Below are positions 32,994-40,644 of a stretch of DNA of 64,000 nt, in pieces. Source of the DNA: Acrocarpospora phusangensis (GTDB lineage: Bacteria > Actinomycetota > Actinomycetes > Streptosporangiales > Streptosporangiaceae); assembly GCF_016862995.1 (NCBI RefSeq), contig NZ_BOOA01000023.1, positions 1 through 64,000 of the forward strand. Direction: 5' to 3'. Made by a program: the position numbers and the translations under genes. The notes beneath the pieces were generated by a model. It searched no databases and was not told the origin of the DNA. It worked only from the letters and a program-made list of their open reading frames with translations. Positions within the stretch are counted from its first letter, which is position 1. The number at the start of each line of letters is the position of its first letter.

Positions 32994-34127
32994 ATGGCTT
33001 CCGCCAAGCAGGACATCTGGATAGCCGGCGGCCTCTTCGTCGGCGGCCTGGTGCTGCTCGCCGCAGGCGTCTACATCCCGCGCGCGACCTCACCGAACCT
33101 GCTCATCGTGCCGCTCGCGATCAGCTGCGCCGGCATCGTGTTCCGCCGGCGTGCGCCGATCCTGACCCTCATCCTGGGATTGATCGCCTTAACGGGCGAC
33201 CTTCTCCTCGGCCCCACCCTGGGCACAGTCCTGATATTCACCGACAACATCTATGCCGCCGCCCTGTACGGCCCCGCCCGCCTCTCCCGCGCCCTCCTCC
33301 GGATCACTCCCGTGGTCACCCTCTTCGTCGGCGCTATAGCCGGATATGTCGCCGGGGACTGGCGGGCAAGCGCGATCATCGGCGTCCAGGCCGCCCTCAT
33401 CGGCCCCACCCCCGTGATCACGGCCGTCATCGTGCGGCAGCACCGCGACCAGGCGGAAGCCGAGCGCACGAGGGCCGAACAGATCGCCCGGCTGGCCGAA
33501 CTCGATCGTCGTACGGCGATCACCGTCGAACGTACGCGGATGGCCCGAGAACTCCACGACCTGGTCGCCAACCATTTCAGCGCGATCGCCATCCAGTCCG
33601 CAGGGGTGCTCGCCCGCCCGGATCTGGAACCCCGGACCGTACGGGCGATCTTGGAATCGATCCGGGAGAACAGCGTCCAAGGCATGGCCGAGATGCGCAC
33701 CATGATCGGCCTACTGCGGGCAGAAGCCCAGGACGAGGACGTACCCACCCGCCGCCGGCTCGCCGACGCCGGCGAACTGGTCGAACGATCCGGACTTCCT
33801 GCCACCCTCACGGTCAACGGCTCCCCGCGCGAACTGCCCGCCGCAGTGGATCTCGCCGCTTATCGGATCCTCCAGGAGTCCCTGACAAACGCCCTCAAGC
33901 ACGGTACGGCACCCGCCGACGTCACCATCGACTACGGCACGAACGCGATCAAACTGACCATCGACAATCCCCTGGGAGATCAACGGCAGTCCCTCCCGGG
34001 CGCGGGAGCCGGCCTGGTCGGAATGCGGGAACGCGCCACGCTCGTCGGCGGGACGTTCGAGGCGGGCGCACACCAGAATGGCTGGCGGGTTCACGCCGAA
34101 CTCCCCATCCAGGAGGAAACACCATGA
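32994..34127 (+). CDS. Sensor histidine kinase, NarL/DesK type (HisKA_3)
   Basis: 377 residues. Four to five membrane segments in the first 140 residues, a coiled-coil linker (RQHRDQAEAERTRAEQIARLAE), the H-box RMARELHDLVANHFSAIAIQ with the phospho-accepting His, and an HATPase domain (AAVDLAAYRILQESLTNALKH, GAGLVGMRERATLVGG). ATG overlap (ATGA) with the response regulator shows coupling. Signal unknown. Confidence 0.94.
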   Translation: MASAKQDIWIAGGLFVGGLVLLAAGVYIPRATSPNLLIVPLAISCAGIVFRRRAPILTLILGLIALTGDLLLGPTLGTVLIFTDNIYAAALYGPARLSRALLRITPVVTLFVGAIAGYVAGDWRASAIIGVQAALIGPTPVITAVIVRQHRDQAEAERTRAEQIARLAELDRRTAITVERTRMARELHDLVANHFSAIAIQSAGVLARPDLEPRTVRAILESIRENSVQGMAEMRTMIGLLRAEAQDEDVPTRRRLADAGELVERSGLPATLTVNGSPRELPAAVDLAAYRILQESLTNALKHGTAPADVTIDYGTNAIKLTIDNPLGDQRQSLPGAGAGLVGMRERATLVGGTFEAGAHQNGWRVHAELPIQEETP

Positions 34128-34741
34128 TCAGGGTGCTGGTCGCGGATGACCACGCGGCCGTACGCGCCGGCCTTCTTCTCATCTTGGGTGGTACCTCCGA
34201 CATCGAGGTGATCGGCGAGGCGGCGGATGGGCGTACCGCTGTGGACATGGCCACCGAAATGCGGCCGGACGTCGTACTCATGGACATCCGGATGCCGCGC
34301 CTAGACGGAATCGCGGCCACGGCCGAACTGAACGGCATCGCGGACGTGATTGTTCTGACCACGTTCGACCAGGACGAGTACGTTTTCGGTGCCCTGCGAG
34401 CCGGAGCCGCCGGCTTCCTGCTGAAGAACACCGACGCGGACACCCTCGTCCAGGCTGTCCGCCTGGTCGCGCGAGGCGACGGCCTCATCGCGCCGTCGAT
34501 CACGCGGCGGCTGATCGCCGCATTCGCCCAGGCGCGTACGGCAGGGCGGCCGGAACCCGAAGGCCTCACCGCACGCGAACGCGAAGTGCTCGAATGCCTT
34601 GGCCAGGGCCTGTCGAACGCGGAGATAGCCCGCGAACTGGACATCGCCGAGCCGACGGCGAAAACACACGTCAGCCGCGTGCTGGCGAAACTCGGCCTGC
34701 AAAGCCGGGCACAGGCAGCCGCGTACTATGCGGGACTTTAG
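34124..34741 (+). CDS. LuxR/NarL family response regulator
   Basis: 205 residues. Receiver domain (VLVADDHAAVRAGLLLIL, DVVLMDIRMPRLDG with the phospho-accepting Asp, VLTTF, AGAAGFLLKNT) and LuxR HTH (GLTAREREVLECLGQGLSNAEIARELDIAEPTAKTHVSRVLAKLGLQSRAQA). Partner of the kinase just upstream. Confidence 0.95.
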   Translation: MIRVLVADDHAAVRAGLLLILGGTSDIEVIGEAADGRTAVDMATEMRPDVVLMDIRMPRLDGIAATAELNGIADVIVLTTFDQDEYVFGALRAGAAGFLLKNTDADTLVQAVRLVARGDGLIAPSITRRLIAAFAQARTAGRPEPEGLTAREREVLECLGQGLSNAEIARELDIAEPTAKTHVSRVLAKLGLQSRAQAAAYYAGL

Positions 34742-34750
34742 GAAGTGGTA

Positions 34751-34780
34751 ACCCCCGGGACCTTCCCTGGCCCCGGGGGT
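34751..34780 (+). terminator. Hairpin terminator after the two-component operon
   Basis: ACCCCCGGG (34751-34759) pairs perfectly with CCCGGGGGT (34772-34780), 12-base loop. No U-tract follows. Confidence 0.7.
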
Positions 34781-34871
34781 CTGGGTTCCGCCATAAGGGA
34801 ATCCGGCCCGTTTAAGAATGCTGGTCAGTCATTATTAGGTCGTGCTCTTCCTATTAAGCTAGGGGCGCATG

Positions 34872-34905
34872 TGGAGCACCCCGCGGGAATCGAACCCGCA
34901 CCCCG
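34872..34905 (-). tRNA. tRNA-like 3' half (T-arm and acceptor with encoded CCA)
   Basis: On the minus strand GCGGG-TTCGATT-CCCGC is followed by GGGGTGC, T, CCA. The matching 5' acceptor (GCACCCC) is not found within 300 bases upstream, so this is an incomplete or rearranged tRNA. Between it and the 5'-half-like block at 34975-35011 lies a long hairpin (TCAGCA...TGCTGA with inner TTGTTC/GAACAA). Confidence 0.45.
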
Positions 34906-34974
34906 ACTTCTTCTGTCAGCAATCGTTTGTTCCGGATCCGGCGAACAATGCTGAATCTGGAGCGGTAGTCTGAG

Positions 34975-35011
34975 TTTCAGCGGCTGCCTCTACCAATTGG
35001 GCTACTCCGGC
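34975..35011 (-). tRNA. tRNA-like 5' half
   Basis: Minus strand: GCCGGAG acceptor, TA, D-arm GCC-CAATTGGTAGA-GGC, then A and GCCGC with CTGAAA as a possible anticodon arm start (GAA would be Phe). The acceptor strand does not pair with the 3' half downstream, but pairs 7 of 7 with the 3' half located immediately upstream at 35015-35046. Confidence 0.45.
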
Positions 35012-35014
35012 GTG

Positions 35015-35046
35015 TGGTGCCGGAGCCGGGAATCGAACCCGGACTG
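35015..35046 (-). tRNA. tRNA-like 3' half preceding its matching 5' half
   Basis: Minus strand: CCGGG-TTCGATT-CCCGG T-arm, acceptor CTCCGGC, discriminator A and encoded CCA. Only three bases separate the CCA from the GCCGGAG 5' half. The upstream part (to about 35110) has no acceptor strand that pairs with CTCCGGC. Confidence 0.45.
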
Positions 35047-35127
35047 TTCACCGCGATTCAGGTTGGAGCTTCATTTTCAGCTTGCGCTCCTCGCGCACCC
35101 GCTCTCGCGAACGGGGGTCTATGGGTG

Positions 35128-35859
35128 TTACCCGAGCAGGTAGGCGAACACCGCCTCGCCGACACGCTGGTCGACGATCTCGGCGCCGTTGGCCTCCTCA
35201 CGGGCGTATTTGACGGCTTCCTGAAGTTTGACGATTCGGGCCAGTAACTCGTTCACGCGACGCTGCGGAACTGCGCCGGAGAAACCGACCTTGGTCCAGT
35301 AACCGACGATGACGTCCTCGTTGTAGACCTGCACCTGCGCCGGGTGCTTGTCGGTCGCCGCCACCAGCACGTGGTTGCGGGGCACCTTCTTGGTCCGCGT
35401 GGTCTTCACCGGCTCGGTACGCCAAGAATCGGTGTTCTCGTCGCGCGCCCAACTCTCGGACGGGTCCAGCGTGGGCAGCCGCGAAATGAAATTGTGCAGG
35501 TCGACGAGCTGCTTCTCCAGAAACAGCAGGTACGTCACCGGCACGTCGGGCACCAGCACGACCCCGTCGATCTTCACATCGGCCTTCGCCGAGCAGTTCG
35601 CGACGTCCTTGGTCGCGGTGACGTCGAGAAGCCGGGTCAGCGCCACGGTCACGTCCTTGAGCACCTGCTCGGCCTGCACCTGCACCCGCGTCGACTCCGG
35701 CGGAAGCTGCTCACCCTCGTCGTCGATCGGCTGGTACGTCCGGGAGATACCGGACAGCAGCGGAGCCTTGTTGATCAGGTTCTGGGCATCCGCGACCTTA
35801 CGCTGGACGTCGGACTTGACGCCCTTCTCTACGGCGAGGATCTGATTGAGCTTGGTCAC
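35128..35859 (-). CDS. Protein of unknown function embedded in the tRNA array
   Basis: 243 residues, no signal peptide, mixed charged helices (KLNQILAVEKGVKSDVQRKVADAQNLINKAP, QVLKDVTVALTRLLDVTATKD, LLARIVKLQEAVKYAREEANG). Motif KKVPRNHVLVAATDKHPAQVQ is central. I believe similar proteins occur in actinobacteria and their phages, but assign no function. The GTG start has no ribosome site of its own; it overlaps the stop of a possible ten-codon leader frame (CCGTGA), suggesting coupled translation. Flanked on both sides by tRNA or tRNA-like genes in the same orientation, so a role tied to tRNA or mobile DNA is possible. Confidence 0.8.
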   Translation of the reverse strand: MTKLNQILAVEKGVKSDVQRKVADAQNLINKAPLLSGISRTYQPIDDEGEQLPPESTRVQVQAEQVLKDVTVALTRLLDVTATKDVANCSAKADVKIDGVVLVPDVPVTYLLFLEKQLVDLHNFISRLPTLDPSESWARDENTDSWRTEPVKTTRTKKVPRNHVLVAATDKHPAQVQVYNEDVIVGYWTKVGFSGAVPQRRVNELLARIVKLQEAVKYAREEANGAEIVDQRVGEAVFAYLLG

Positions 35860-35888
35860 GGCACGACCGTAGCGGTAAAAGACGACAT
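35856..35888 (-). CDS. Possible ten-residue leader peptide
   Basis: ATG at 35888 with GAGGTG seven bases upstream, reading MSSFTATVVP and stopping in TGA that overlaps the GTG start of the next gene. Could couple translation of the array gene. Short frames arise by chance, so support is modest. Confidence 0.4.
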   Translation of the reverse strand: MSSFTATVVP

Positions 35889-35977
35889 GTCACACCTCAA
35901 TATTTGAAGGGGGATACCGGGAGGACCGGGCTCCGCGCTGGGCTGCAGGGTATTTCCTATCAGCCGCCACCGACAGA

Positions 35978-36011
35978 ACCACTCCGCCTCCCGTTGGGGG
36001 AGCGAAGTGGT
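35978..36011 (-). terminator. Hairpin after tRNA-Tyr
   Basis: ACCACTCCGCCTCCC and its near-complement GGGGGAGCGAAGTGGT form a long stem 16 bases after the tRNA-Tyr 3' end on the minus strand. Confidence 0.65.
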
Positions 36012-36026
36012 CCATTCGCTGGAGAG

Positions 36027-36105
36027 TGCAGGAGGATGGATTCGAACCATCACAGCTATGCGTCCGGGTTACAACCGAATGAGCTCGCCAATGCTCAGCT
36101 CCTGC
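36027..36105 (-). tRNA. tRNA-Tyr(GTA)
   Basis: 79 bases. Acceptor GCAGGAG/CTCCTGC, D-stem GAGC/GCTC, anticodon stem TTCGG/CCGGA with loop TTGTAAC (anticodon GTA), variable region 11 bases (short for Tyr), T-arm GATGG-TTCGAAT-CCATC. CCA not encoded. The unusual body suggests a mobile-element or array-type tRNA. Confidence 0.85.
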
Positions 36106-36118
36106 GGGAGATACCGCG

Positions 36119-36194
36119 TCCAGGTGACAGGATTCGAACCTGCGATGCTCCTGCTCCCAAAGCAGGCGGGCTGACCAAACTGCCCCACACCTGG
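36119..36194 (-). tRNA. tRNA-Pro(TGG)
   Basis: 76 bases. Acceptor CCAGGTG/CACCTGG, D-stem GGGC/GCCC, anticodon stem CCTGC/GCAGG with loop TTTGGGA (anticodon TGG), T-arm GCAGG-TTCGAAT-CCTGT. 13 bases before tRNA-Tyr in the same orientation. Confidence 0.93.
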
Positions 36195-36301
36195 TTTATC
36201 ACTAAGAACATAACAAGACGCTTATCGGCGATTCATCTGATTTTCGCGAGCGCGCCTTCAGCCCCCGGATTCTGTCGGTGGCGTGTGGCAGAGTCCTCGC
36301 C

Positions 36302-36757
36302 ATGAGTGACGACGTGCGGTTGAGGGATGTCGAGGACGCCGATCTGGAGCTGTTCTACGTCCAAGAGCAGGACCCGGAGGCGACCCGGCGATCAAGATTC
36401 GCGCCCCGGCAGCGGGAGCGTTTCATGACCCACTGGCGCATGAAGATCCTCGCCGATCCGACGGTCTTCGTGCAGACGGTCCTGGTCGGGGGCGTGGCCG
36501 CCGGCAACATCGTGGCCTGGTGGGAGGAGGACAGGCGCTTCATCGGGTACTGGTTCGGCCGCGAATACTGGGGCCGCGGCATCGGCGCCAGGTCCTTAAC
36601 CCTCTTCCTGCAGCGCGAGACGGTCCGCCCGCTCTACGCCGACCCCTTCACCGGTAACACCGGTTCCGTACGCCTATTGGAGAAGTGCGGCTTCCGCGCC
36701 ACTGGGACGGTCATGCACGGCCAGGACGAGCACATCATGCTCGTGCTGTCGGATTGA
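36302..36757 (+). CDS. GNAT family N-acetyltransferase
   Basis: 151 residues. VRLRDVEDADLELFYVQEQDPEA start, then FIGYWFGREYWGRGIGARSLTLFLQ (motif A with the acetyl-CoA loop) and ADPFTGNTGSVRLLEKCGFRATGTV (motif B), the RimJ/RimL-like ribosomal-type branch. The last 18 bases including the stop are exactly repeated directly downstream (36758-36775). Confidence 0.88.
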   Translation: MSDDVRLRDVEDADLELFYVQEQDPEATRRSRFAPRQRERFMTHWRMKILADPTVFVQTVLVGGVAAGNIVAWWEEDRRFIGYWFGREYWGRGIGARSLTLFLQRETVRPLYADPFTGNTGSVRLLEKCGFRATGTVMHGQDEHIMLVLSD

Positions 36758-36775
36758 CTCGTGCTGTCGGATTGA
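36740..36775 (+). repeat. 18-bp perfect tandem repeat at the end of the GNAT gene
   Basis: CTCGTGCTGTCGGATTGA at 36740-36757 (ending in the stop codon) is repeated at 36758-36775. Confidence 0.93.
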
Positions 36776-36857
36776 AAGGACTCGCTGATGGAACGTTGGC
36801 GGAACAGGGATGACGGCCTCGCCCTCGATTCGACCCGATGCCCATATCGTCGGATGC

Positions 36858-37886
36858 ATGCTGCGGATTCCGGACGAGATGAACGCTTGGGTCGTCGACC
36901 GCCCGGGGCCGATGTCCACGGGACCGCTGAAGCTCGTTCGCCTTCCCGTTCCCCAGCCCGGGCCGGGCGAGTTGCTGATCAAGGTGGAGGTTTGTGCGGT
37001 ATGCCGTACCGATCTGCATCTCGCTGAGGGTGACCTGGAGCCGCGCCGTCCGCGTACCGTCCCCGGTCATGAAGCGGTCGGGCGCATTGTGGGAGGTGTG
37101 GACGAGGCTGACAACGGGCTGGCGGTTGGAACCCGGGTAGGGGTGGCGTGGCTTCGATCGACCTGCGGTGAATGCCGGTATTGCCTTCGTGGCTCCGAGA
37201 ACCTCTGTCCGCACTCGACCTACACGGGGTGGGATGCGAACGGCGGGTACGCGGAATATGTGGTCGCCCCCGAGGCGTACGTCTACCAGTTGCCGGAGGA
37301 TCAGCCCGCGGAGAAGCTGGCACCGCTGCTGTGTGCCGGGATCATCGGATATCGCGCGCTGCTCCAAGCCGATCTTCCGCCTGGGGGCCGGCTCGGCATC
37401 TACGGGTTCGGGGCGTCGGCTCATCTCACGGCGCAGGTGGCGATCGCTCAGGGCGCTGCCGTACACGTGCTGACAAGGTCTGAGAAGGCTCGCGAGCTCT
37501 CCCTCGAACTGGGAGCGGTCTCCGCACGAGGGGCCTACGACGCGCCGCCGGAGCCGCTCGACTCAGCCATCCTCTTCGCTCCTGTCGGCGACATCGTGCC
37601 GGTCGCCCTTGAGGCACTAGATCGGGGCGGCACCCTCGCCGTCGCGGGCATCCATCTCACCGACGTCCCCCGCCTCAACTACGAACGGCACCTCTTCCAG
37701 GAGCGCGTCCTGCGCAGCGTCACCGCCAACACCCGCCAGGACGGCCACGCCTTCCTCACCTTCGCCGCCCGCAACCCCCTCCAGGTCACCACCACCCCGT
37801 ACGACTTCGCCAAAGCCGCCGACGCGCTCACCGACCTGGCCGAAGACCGCATGAACGGCGCAGCCGTCCTGCACATCGGAACGTAG
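36858..37886 (+). CDS. Zinc-dependent alcohol dehydrogenase
   Basis: 342 residues from ATG 36858, chosen by family length; an upstream ATG at 36810 is possible. Catalytic zinc motif [21 protein letters not shown], structural zinc Cys cluster [15 protein letters not shown], and Rossmann start [20 protein letters not shown]. It matches the AdhP/zinc-binding class with a GFG-type NAD motif. Substrate unknown. Confidence 0.93.
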   Translation: MLRIPDEMNAWVVDRPGPMSTGPLKLVRLPVPQPGPGELLIKVEVCAVCRTDLHLAEGDLEPRRPRTVPGHEAVGRIVGGVDEADNGLAVGTRVGVAWLRSTCGECRYCLRGSENLCPHSTYTGWDANGGYAEYVVAPEAYVYQLPEDQPAEKLAPLLCAGIIGYRALLQADLPPGGRLGIYGFGASAHLTAQVAIAQGAAVHVLTRSEKARELSLELGAVSARGAYDAPPEPLDSAILFAPVGDIVPVALEALDRGGTLAVAGIHLTDVPRLNYERHLFQERVLRSVTANTRQDGHAFLTFAARNPLQVTTTPYDFAKAADALTDLAEDRMNGAAVLHIGT

Positions 37887-37961
37887 TGCCGCTAGCCGGT
37901 CTCCTCGCACAAGCCGACGTCACCCTGACGGCAACTGCAACCTATACAGGCCCGAAGATGA

Positions 37962-37996
37962 AATGGCCCCTTTCCCGGGTTGGGAAGGGGACCATT
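37962..37996. terminator. Imperfect hairpin after the alcohol dehydrogenase gene
   Basis: AATGGCCCCTTTCCC and GGGAAGGGGACCATT form a 15-base stem with one bulge-type mismatch, 5-base loop. Confidence 0.6.
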
Positions 37997-38030
37997 GGAA
38001 TGCACAAGTTCGGAATCGGCTTAAGAGTGC

Positions 38031-38138
38031 CTAACAGAATGACCCAAGGTTGCCGCTTCTCGCCATGATCCGGCACCGTCAACGCAGGTGACAATTCTCC
38101 CCGTACCGGGCCAAGAGCGGCAGGGTTCATTCTGTTAG
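38031..38138. mobile_element. 108-bp MITE-like element with terminal inverted repeats
   Basis: Left end CTAACAGAATGACCC (38031-38045), right end GGGTTCATTCTGTTAG (38123-38138), complementary except one base. No coding capacity. A 25-base internal block is identical to 12899-12923, where a degraded copy lies in opposite orientation. No target duplication is obvious. Confidence 0.72.
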
Positions 38139-38291
38139 ATCCTCTGAGAACCAAACCGCACTAGCAATTACAGGCTTTCATGCGGCATGGATCAGCGAGC
38201 ACCCCCGGTCTTCCTGGAAGGATCCGGTGTCGCGAAGAACCGCAACCCGATCTGCAGCCCATCAATGAGTACCAACCCACGATGGCCGTCC

Positions 38292-39455
38292 TCACTCGCT
38301 GGCCTCGAGAACCATTGTGGCGAGGTGGCGGGCGATGCCGTTGGTGTCGGTGTCCTGCACGTTGCTGAGGACGACTACCACGATGTCATCGTCAACCAGG
38401 TACATGTTGCTCGCCGCGTACCCCTGGAGAAGACCGGGGTGGTACCGGAGCCGGTGCCCCTCGAGTTCGTCGACGAGCCAGCCGAAGGCGTACGCGCTCG
38501 ACGGGAGGTTGAGGCAGCCGGTGGCGGGGCACTTTGCCTGGGGCGTGAATGCCTGTTTGACGGTGGCGGGTGGTGCGACCAGGTGTGCGCCGAATGCCCG
38601 GTCCCAGCGGGCGATGTCGTCCACGGTGGAGTAGATGCCGGTCGCGGAGAACGCCTGGGAGCCGTTGATGGGCGGGGCCGGGGATCCGACCGTGAAATAG
38701 CCCTTCGCGTACCCGGCGGGCGGGTTTCTCCTGCTGTAGCCGGTGTGCCGGAGGCGGAGCGGGTCGGTGATCTCGTCCTCCAAGACGGTGCCGTACGAGT
38801 CGCGGGTCACCACCTGGATGATCGCGCCGGCCAGGATGTAGCCGCTGTTGCTGTACTTCCAGCTGGTGCCGGGCTTGAAGTCCAGCGGCTCGTGTACGAA
38901 CCGCTGGATGAGCTTCCGGGTCGTGGTCGGTTGCGAGAGCTTGGCATAGAAGTCGGGCAGCCCCTGGATGTCGGGAATGCCAGACGTGTGCGTCACGATC
39001 TCGCGGATCGTGATGGGCTTCCAGGCTCGCGGGCAGGACTTGAGGTATGCCGGGATGAGATACGGGCAGACCTTGTCCTCCAGGCCGAGCAGCCCACGGT
39101 CGCGCAGCTTCAGCACGATCATCGAGGTGAACTGCTTGGTGACCGAGGCGATGCGGTAGACCGTGTCCGGCCGGTTGGGGATGTGCTTCTCTTCGTCGGC
39201 CGCGCCGGCAGCGGTGCGCAGCAGTACCTTGCCGTGCCGTACAACCAGCGCCGTGCCAGTGAACTTCTTCTCCTCAGCCAGTTCCCGCAGGTATTCCCGC
39301 ATCTCCTCGGAAACCTCACGCAGCGGGTCCGATTTCTGGGTGGGCTGGCTGGTGACGGCGGATACGGCGACGGCGGGAGTGCCCATGGGCATGGCCCCAC
39401 CAGTCAGTGCGGCACCGAGCGCAAGAAACCAGACAATATTATGACGTTTGGGCAT
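38292..39455 (-). CDS. Secreted beta-lactamase-fold serine hydrolase (class C type)
   Basis: 387 residues from ATG 39455 with GGGGAAGAG upstream. Signal peptide NIVWFLALGAALTGGAMPMGTPAVA. Catalytic motifs: SxxK in RIASVTKQFTSMIV, YxN in WKYSNSGYILAG, HxG-like in RYHPGLLQGY. This is the family of penicillin-binding/esterase EstB-like proteins, including D-alanyl-D-alanine peptidases; the true substrate is unknown. Confidence 0.92.
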   Translation of the reverse strand: MPKRHNIVWFLALGAALTGGAMPMGTPAVAVSAVTSQPTQKSDPLREVSEEMREYLRELAEEKKFTGTALVVRHGKVLLRTAAGAADEEKHIPNRPDTVYRIASVTKQFTSMIVLKLRDRGLLGLEDKVCPYLIPAYLKSCPRAWKPITIREIVTHTSGIPDIQGLPDFYAKLSQPTTTRKLIQRFVHEPLDFKPGTSWKYSNSGYILAGAIIQVVTRDSYGTVLEDEITDPLRLRHTGYSRRNPPAGYAKGYFTVGSPAPPINGSQAFSATGIYSTVDDIARWDRAFGAHLVAPPATVKQAFTPQAKCPATGCLNLPSSAYAFGWLVDELEGHRLRYHPGLLQGYAASNMYLVDDDIVVVVLSNVQDTDTNGIARHLATMVLEASE

Positions 39456-39846
39456 TCTCTTCCCCTGAACGTGCCGCCGTCCCGAATTACGACATTTCCC
39501 GAATCGGGTGAGTGCCGTTCTAGAACGTCGGCGGGCAATTCTTCTGGGGGCTTGCTTACCGTTCGCCAGGGCCAGAAACAGCGATCGACGCCTTTTTCCT
39601 TCTGCATACCCCTTTGTTGGTACGGATCGATGACCGCTAGCCACTTATCAACTGGAGGGATATAGCCCAGGGCTGAACTGACGCGCCTCGAGGAGGCTCC
39701 CTCAACCCAGGTGATACGGCAATGAACTGCGACCATTCATGATCTTCACCTGAGCCGGGGCTCCCCGCCGGAGACACAAGGACCTTGACGGGCTTCGGCC
39801 GGACAGACACGCTGACTTGGCGATCAGGACCTAAGGGAGCGCACTC
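39456..39846. other. 391 bases without a recognised gene
   Basis: Upstream region of the serine hydrolase. No RNA gene, repeat or convincing frame was found. Confidence 0.5.
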
Positions 39847-39942
39847 ATGTTCGGTCTAGGCTGGATTGAGTTGTTGTTCATCGCCATCCCACTATTGGCC
39901 GTCTTTGCCATCGTGTGGCTGGTACGAAACAGGCGACGATAG
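39847..39942 (+). CDS. 31-residue single-helix membrane peptide, TatA-like start
   Basis: The frame reads MFGLGWIELLFIAIPLLAVF followed by AIVWLVRNRRR and stop, with AGGGAG seven bases before the ATG. The MFGLG-E-L start is like the N terminus of TatA, but the amphipathic helix and tail are missing. One transmembrane helix with a basic end. Unknown function; small proteins of this kind are often missed. Confidence 0.6.
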   Translation: MFGLGWIELLFIAIPLLAVFAIVWLVRNRRR

Positions 39943-40203
39943 TCGGACAGCGGTGCGGCGTCCGACCAGCGGGCGATCGGGTACGGCGAGCTGGTAGGCG
40001 GCCTTGATCGAGCAAGGCGTACACACCCGCATGGTGAATCCGCATGGTTCAAGAGATCCGGACCATACGCGCGTGACCACGACAGACCGCCACACCCATG
40101 GGGCGAGTCTCAGATGAAGGACGCCAACGAGCGCGTGGACTCCGCACTCTGGAGCGAAGCCTGACGGGCAACTGCAACCCTTGGGCGGCTTCGGAGATCA
40201 AAA
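39943..40203. other. About 260 bases with no gene seen
   Basis: Between the small membrane peptide and the tRNA-Ser terminator no frame, RNA or repeat is recognisable. Confidence 0.45.
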
Positions 40204-40237
40204 AGGCCCTCTGCCCCGAGTTGGGGAGAGGGCCTTC
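40204..40237 (-). terminator. Rho-independent terminator of tRNA-Ser
   Basis: AAGGCCCTCTGCCCC pairs with GGGGAGAGGGCCTT (one bulge); on the minus strand a T-run follows. The flank GAGATCAAAAAGGCCC is the same as at the tRNA-Arg terminator. Confidence 0.92.
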
Positions 40238-40244
40238 GACCTGC

Positions 40245-40333
40245 GGAGGTTCGGGGATTTGAACCCCGGATGGGCTTAAGACCCAAACCGCATTAGCAGT
40301 GCGGCGCCATAGACCGGACTAGGCGAAACCTCC
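40245..40333 (-). tRNA. tRNA-Ser(GCT)
   Basis: 89 bases. Acceptor GGAGGTT/AACCTCC, anticodon stem CCGCA/TGCGG with loop CTGCTAA (anticodon GCT), long variable arm, T-arm CGGGG-TTCAAAT-CCCCG. CCA not encoded. Confidence 0.95.
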
Positions 40334-40435
40334 CGGTAGCCATGTGGCTCAGGACAGAGTACCGGCGATCGCGCGAGGCGGCAAAGTGAATTGGGGTGTG
40401 GCGGGACACACCCCTGAGCTCCACGTGCCGGGAAA

Positions 40436-40478
40436 GCGCACAGCCCTTATCCACAGGCTGTGGATAAGGGCTGTGCGC
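40436..40478. promoter_or_regulatory. 43-bp perfect palindrome with two inverted DnaA boxes
   Basis: 21-base arms around a single central G: left GCGCACAGCCCTTATCCACA plus G, right its exact complement. Each arm contains TTATCCACA, the consensus DnaA box. It lies in a gene-free stretch between tRNA-Ser and the YceI gene. It may be a DnaA-binding/titration site; it could also simply act as a terminator hairpin. Confidence 0.75.
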
Positions 40479-40644
40479 AAGGGGTGGACGGCGTCGTCGC
40501 CGTTCCACCGGAGGTCAGAGCAGCTGCCGGCCTTCGATCGGACGGGACCGTTGTGGGCGAGCTCGCCTCGATGTCAGGCTGCGGTCAGGTTGAGCGGGTT
40601 CGAGAGATTGAGGCCCGGCTGCACGCGCCTGTCGATGCGGAGGG
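40479..40644. other. Gene-free spacer between the DnaA-box palindrome and YceI gene
   Basis: No frame or RNA is supported. With 40334-40435 the whole gene-free stretch is about 310 bases; the palindrome is its only marked feature. Confidence 0.45.

Larger units (their letters stand above)
37887..38291. other. Gene-free stretch with hairpin and inverted-repeat element
   Basis: Contains an imperfect hairpin (37962-37996) and the 108-bp inverted-repeat element (38031-38138). Otherwise nothing recognised. Confidence 0.6.

Noticed and set aside
36740-36775. CRISPR repeat or att site
   Set aside because: A single 18-bp tandem duplication that includes a stop codon; there are no spacers or further copies.
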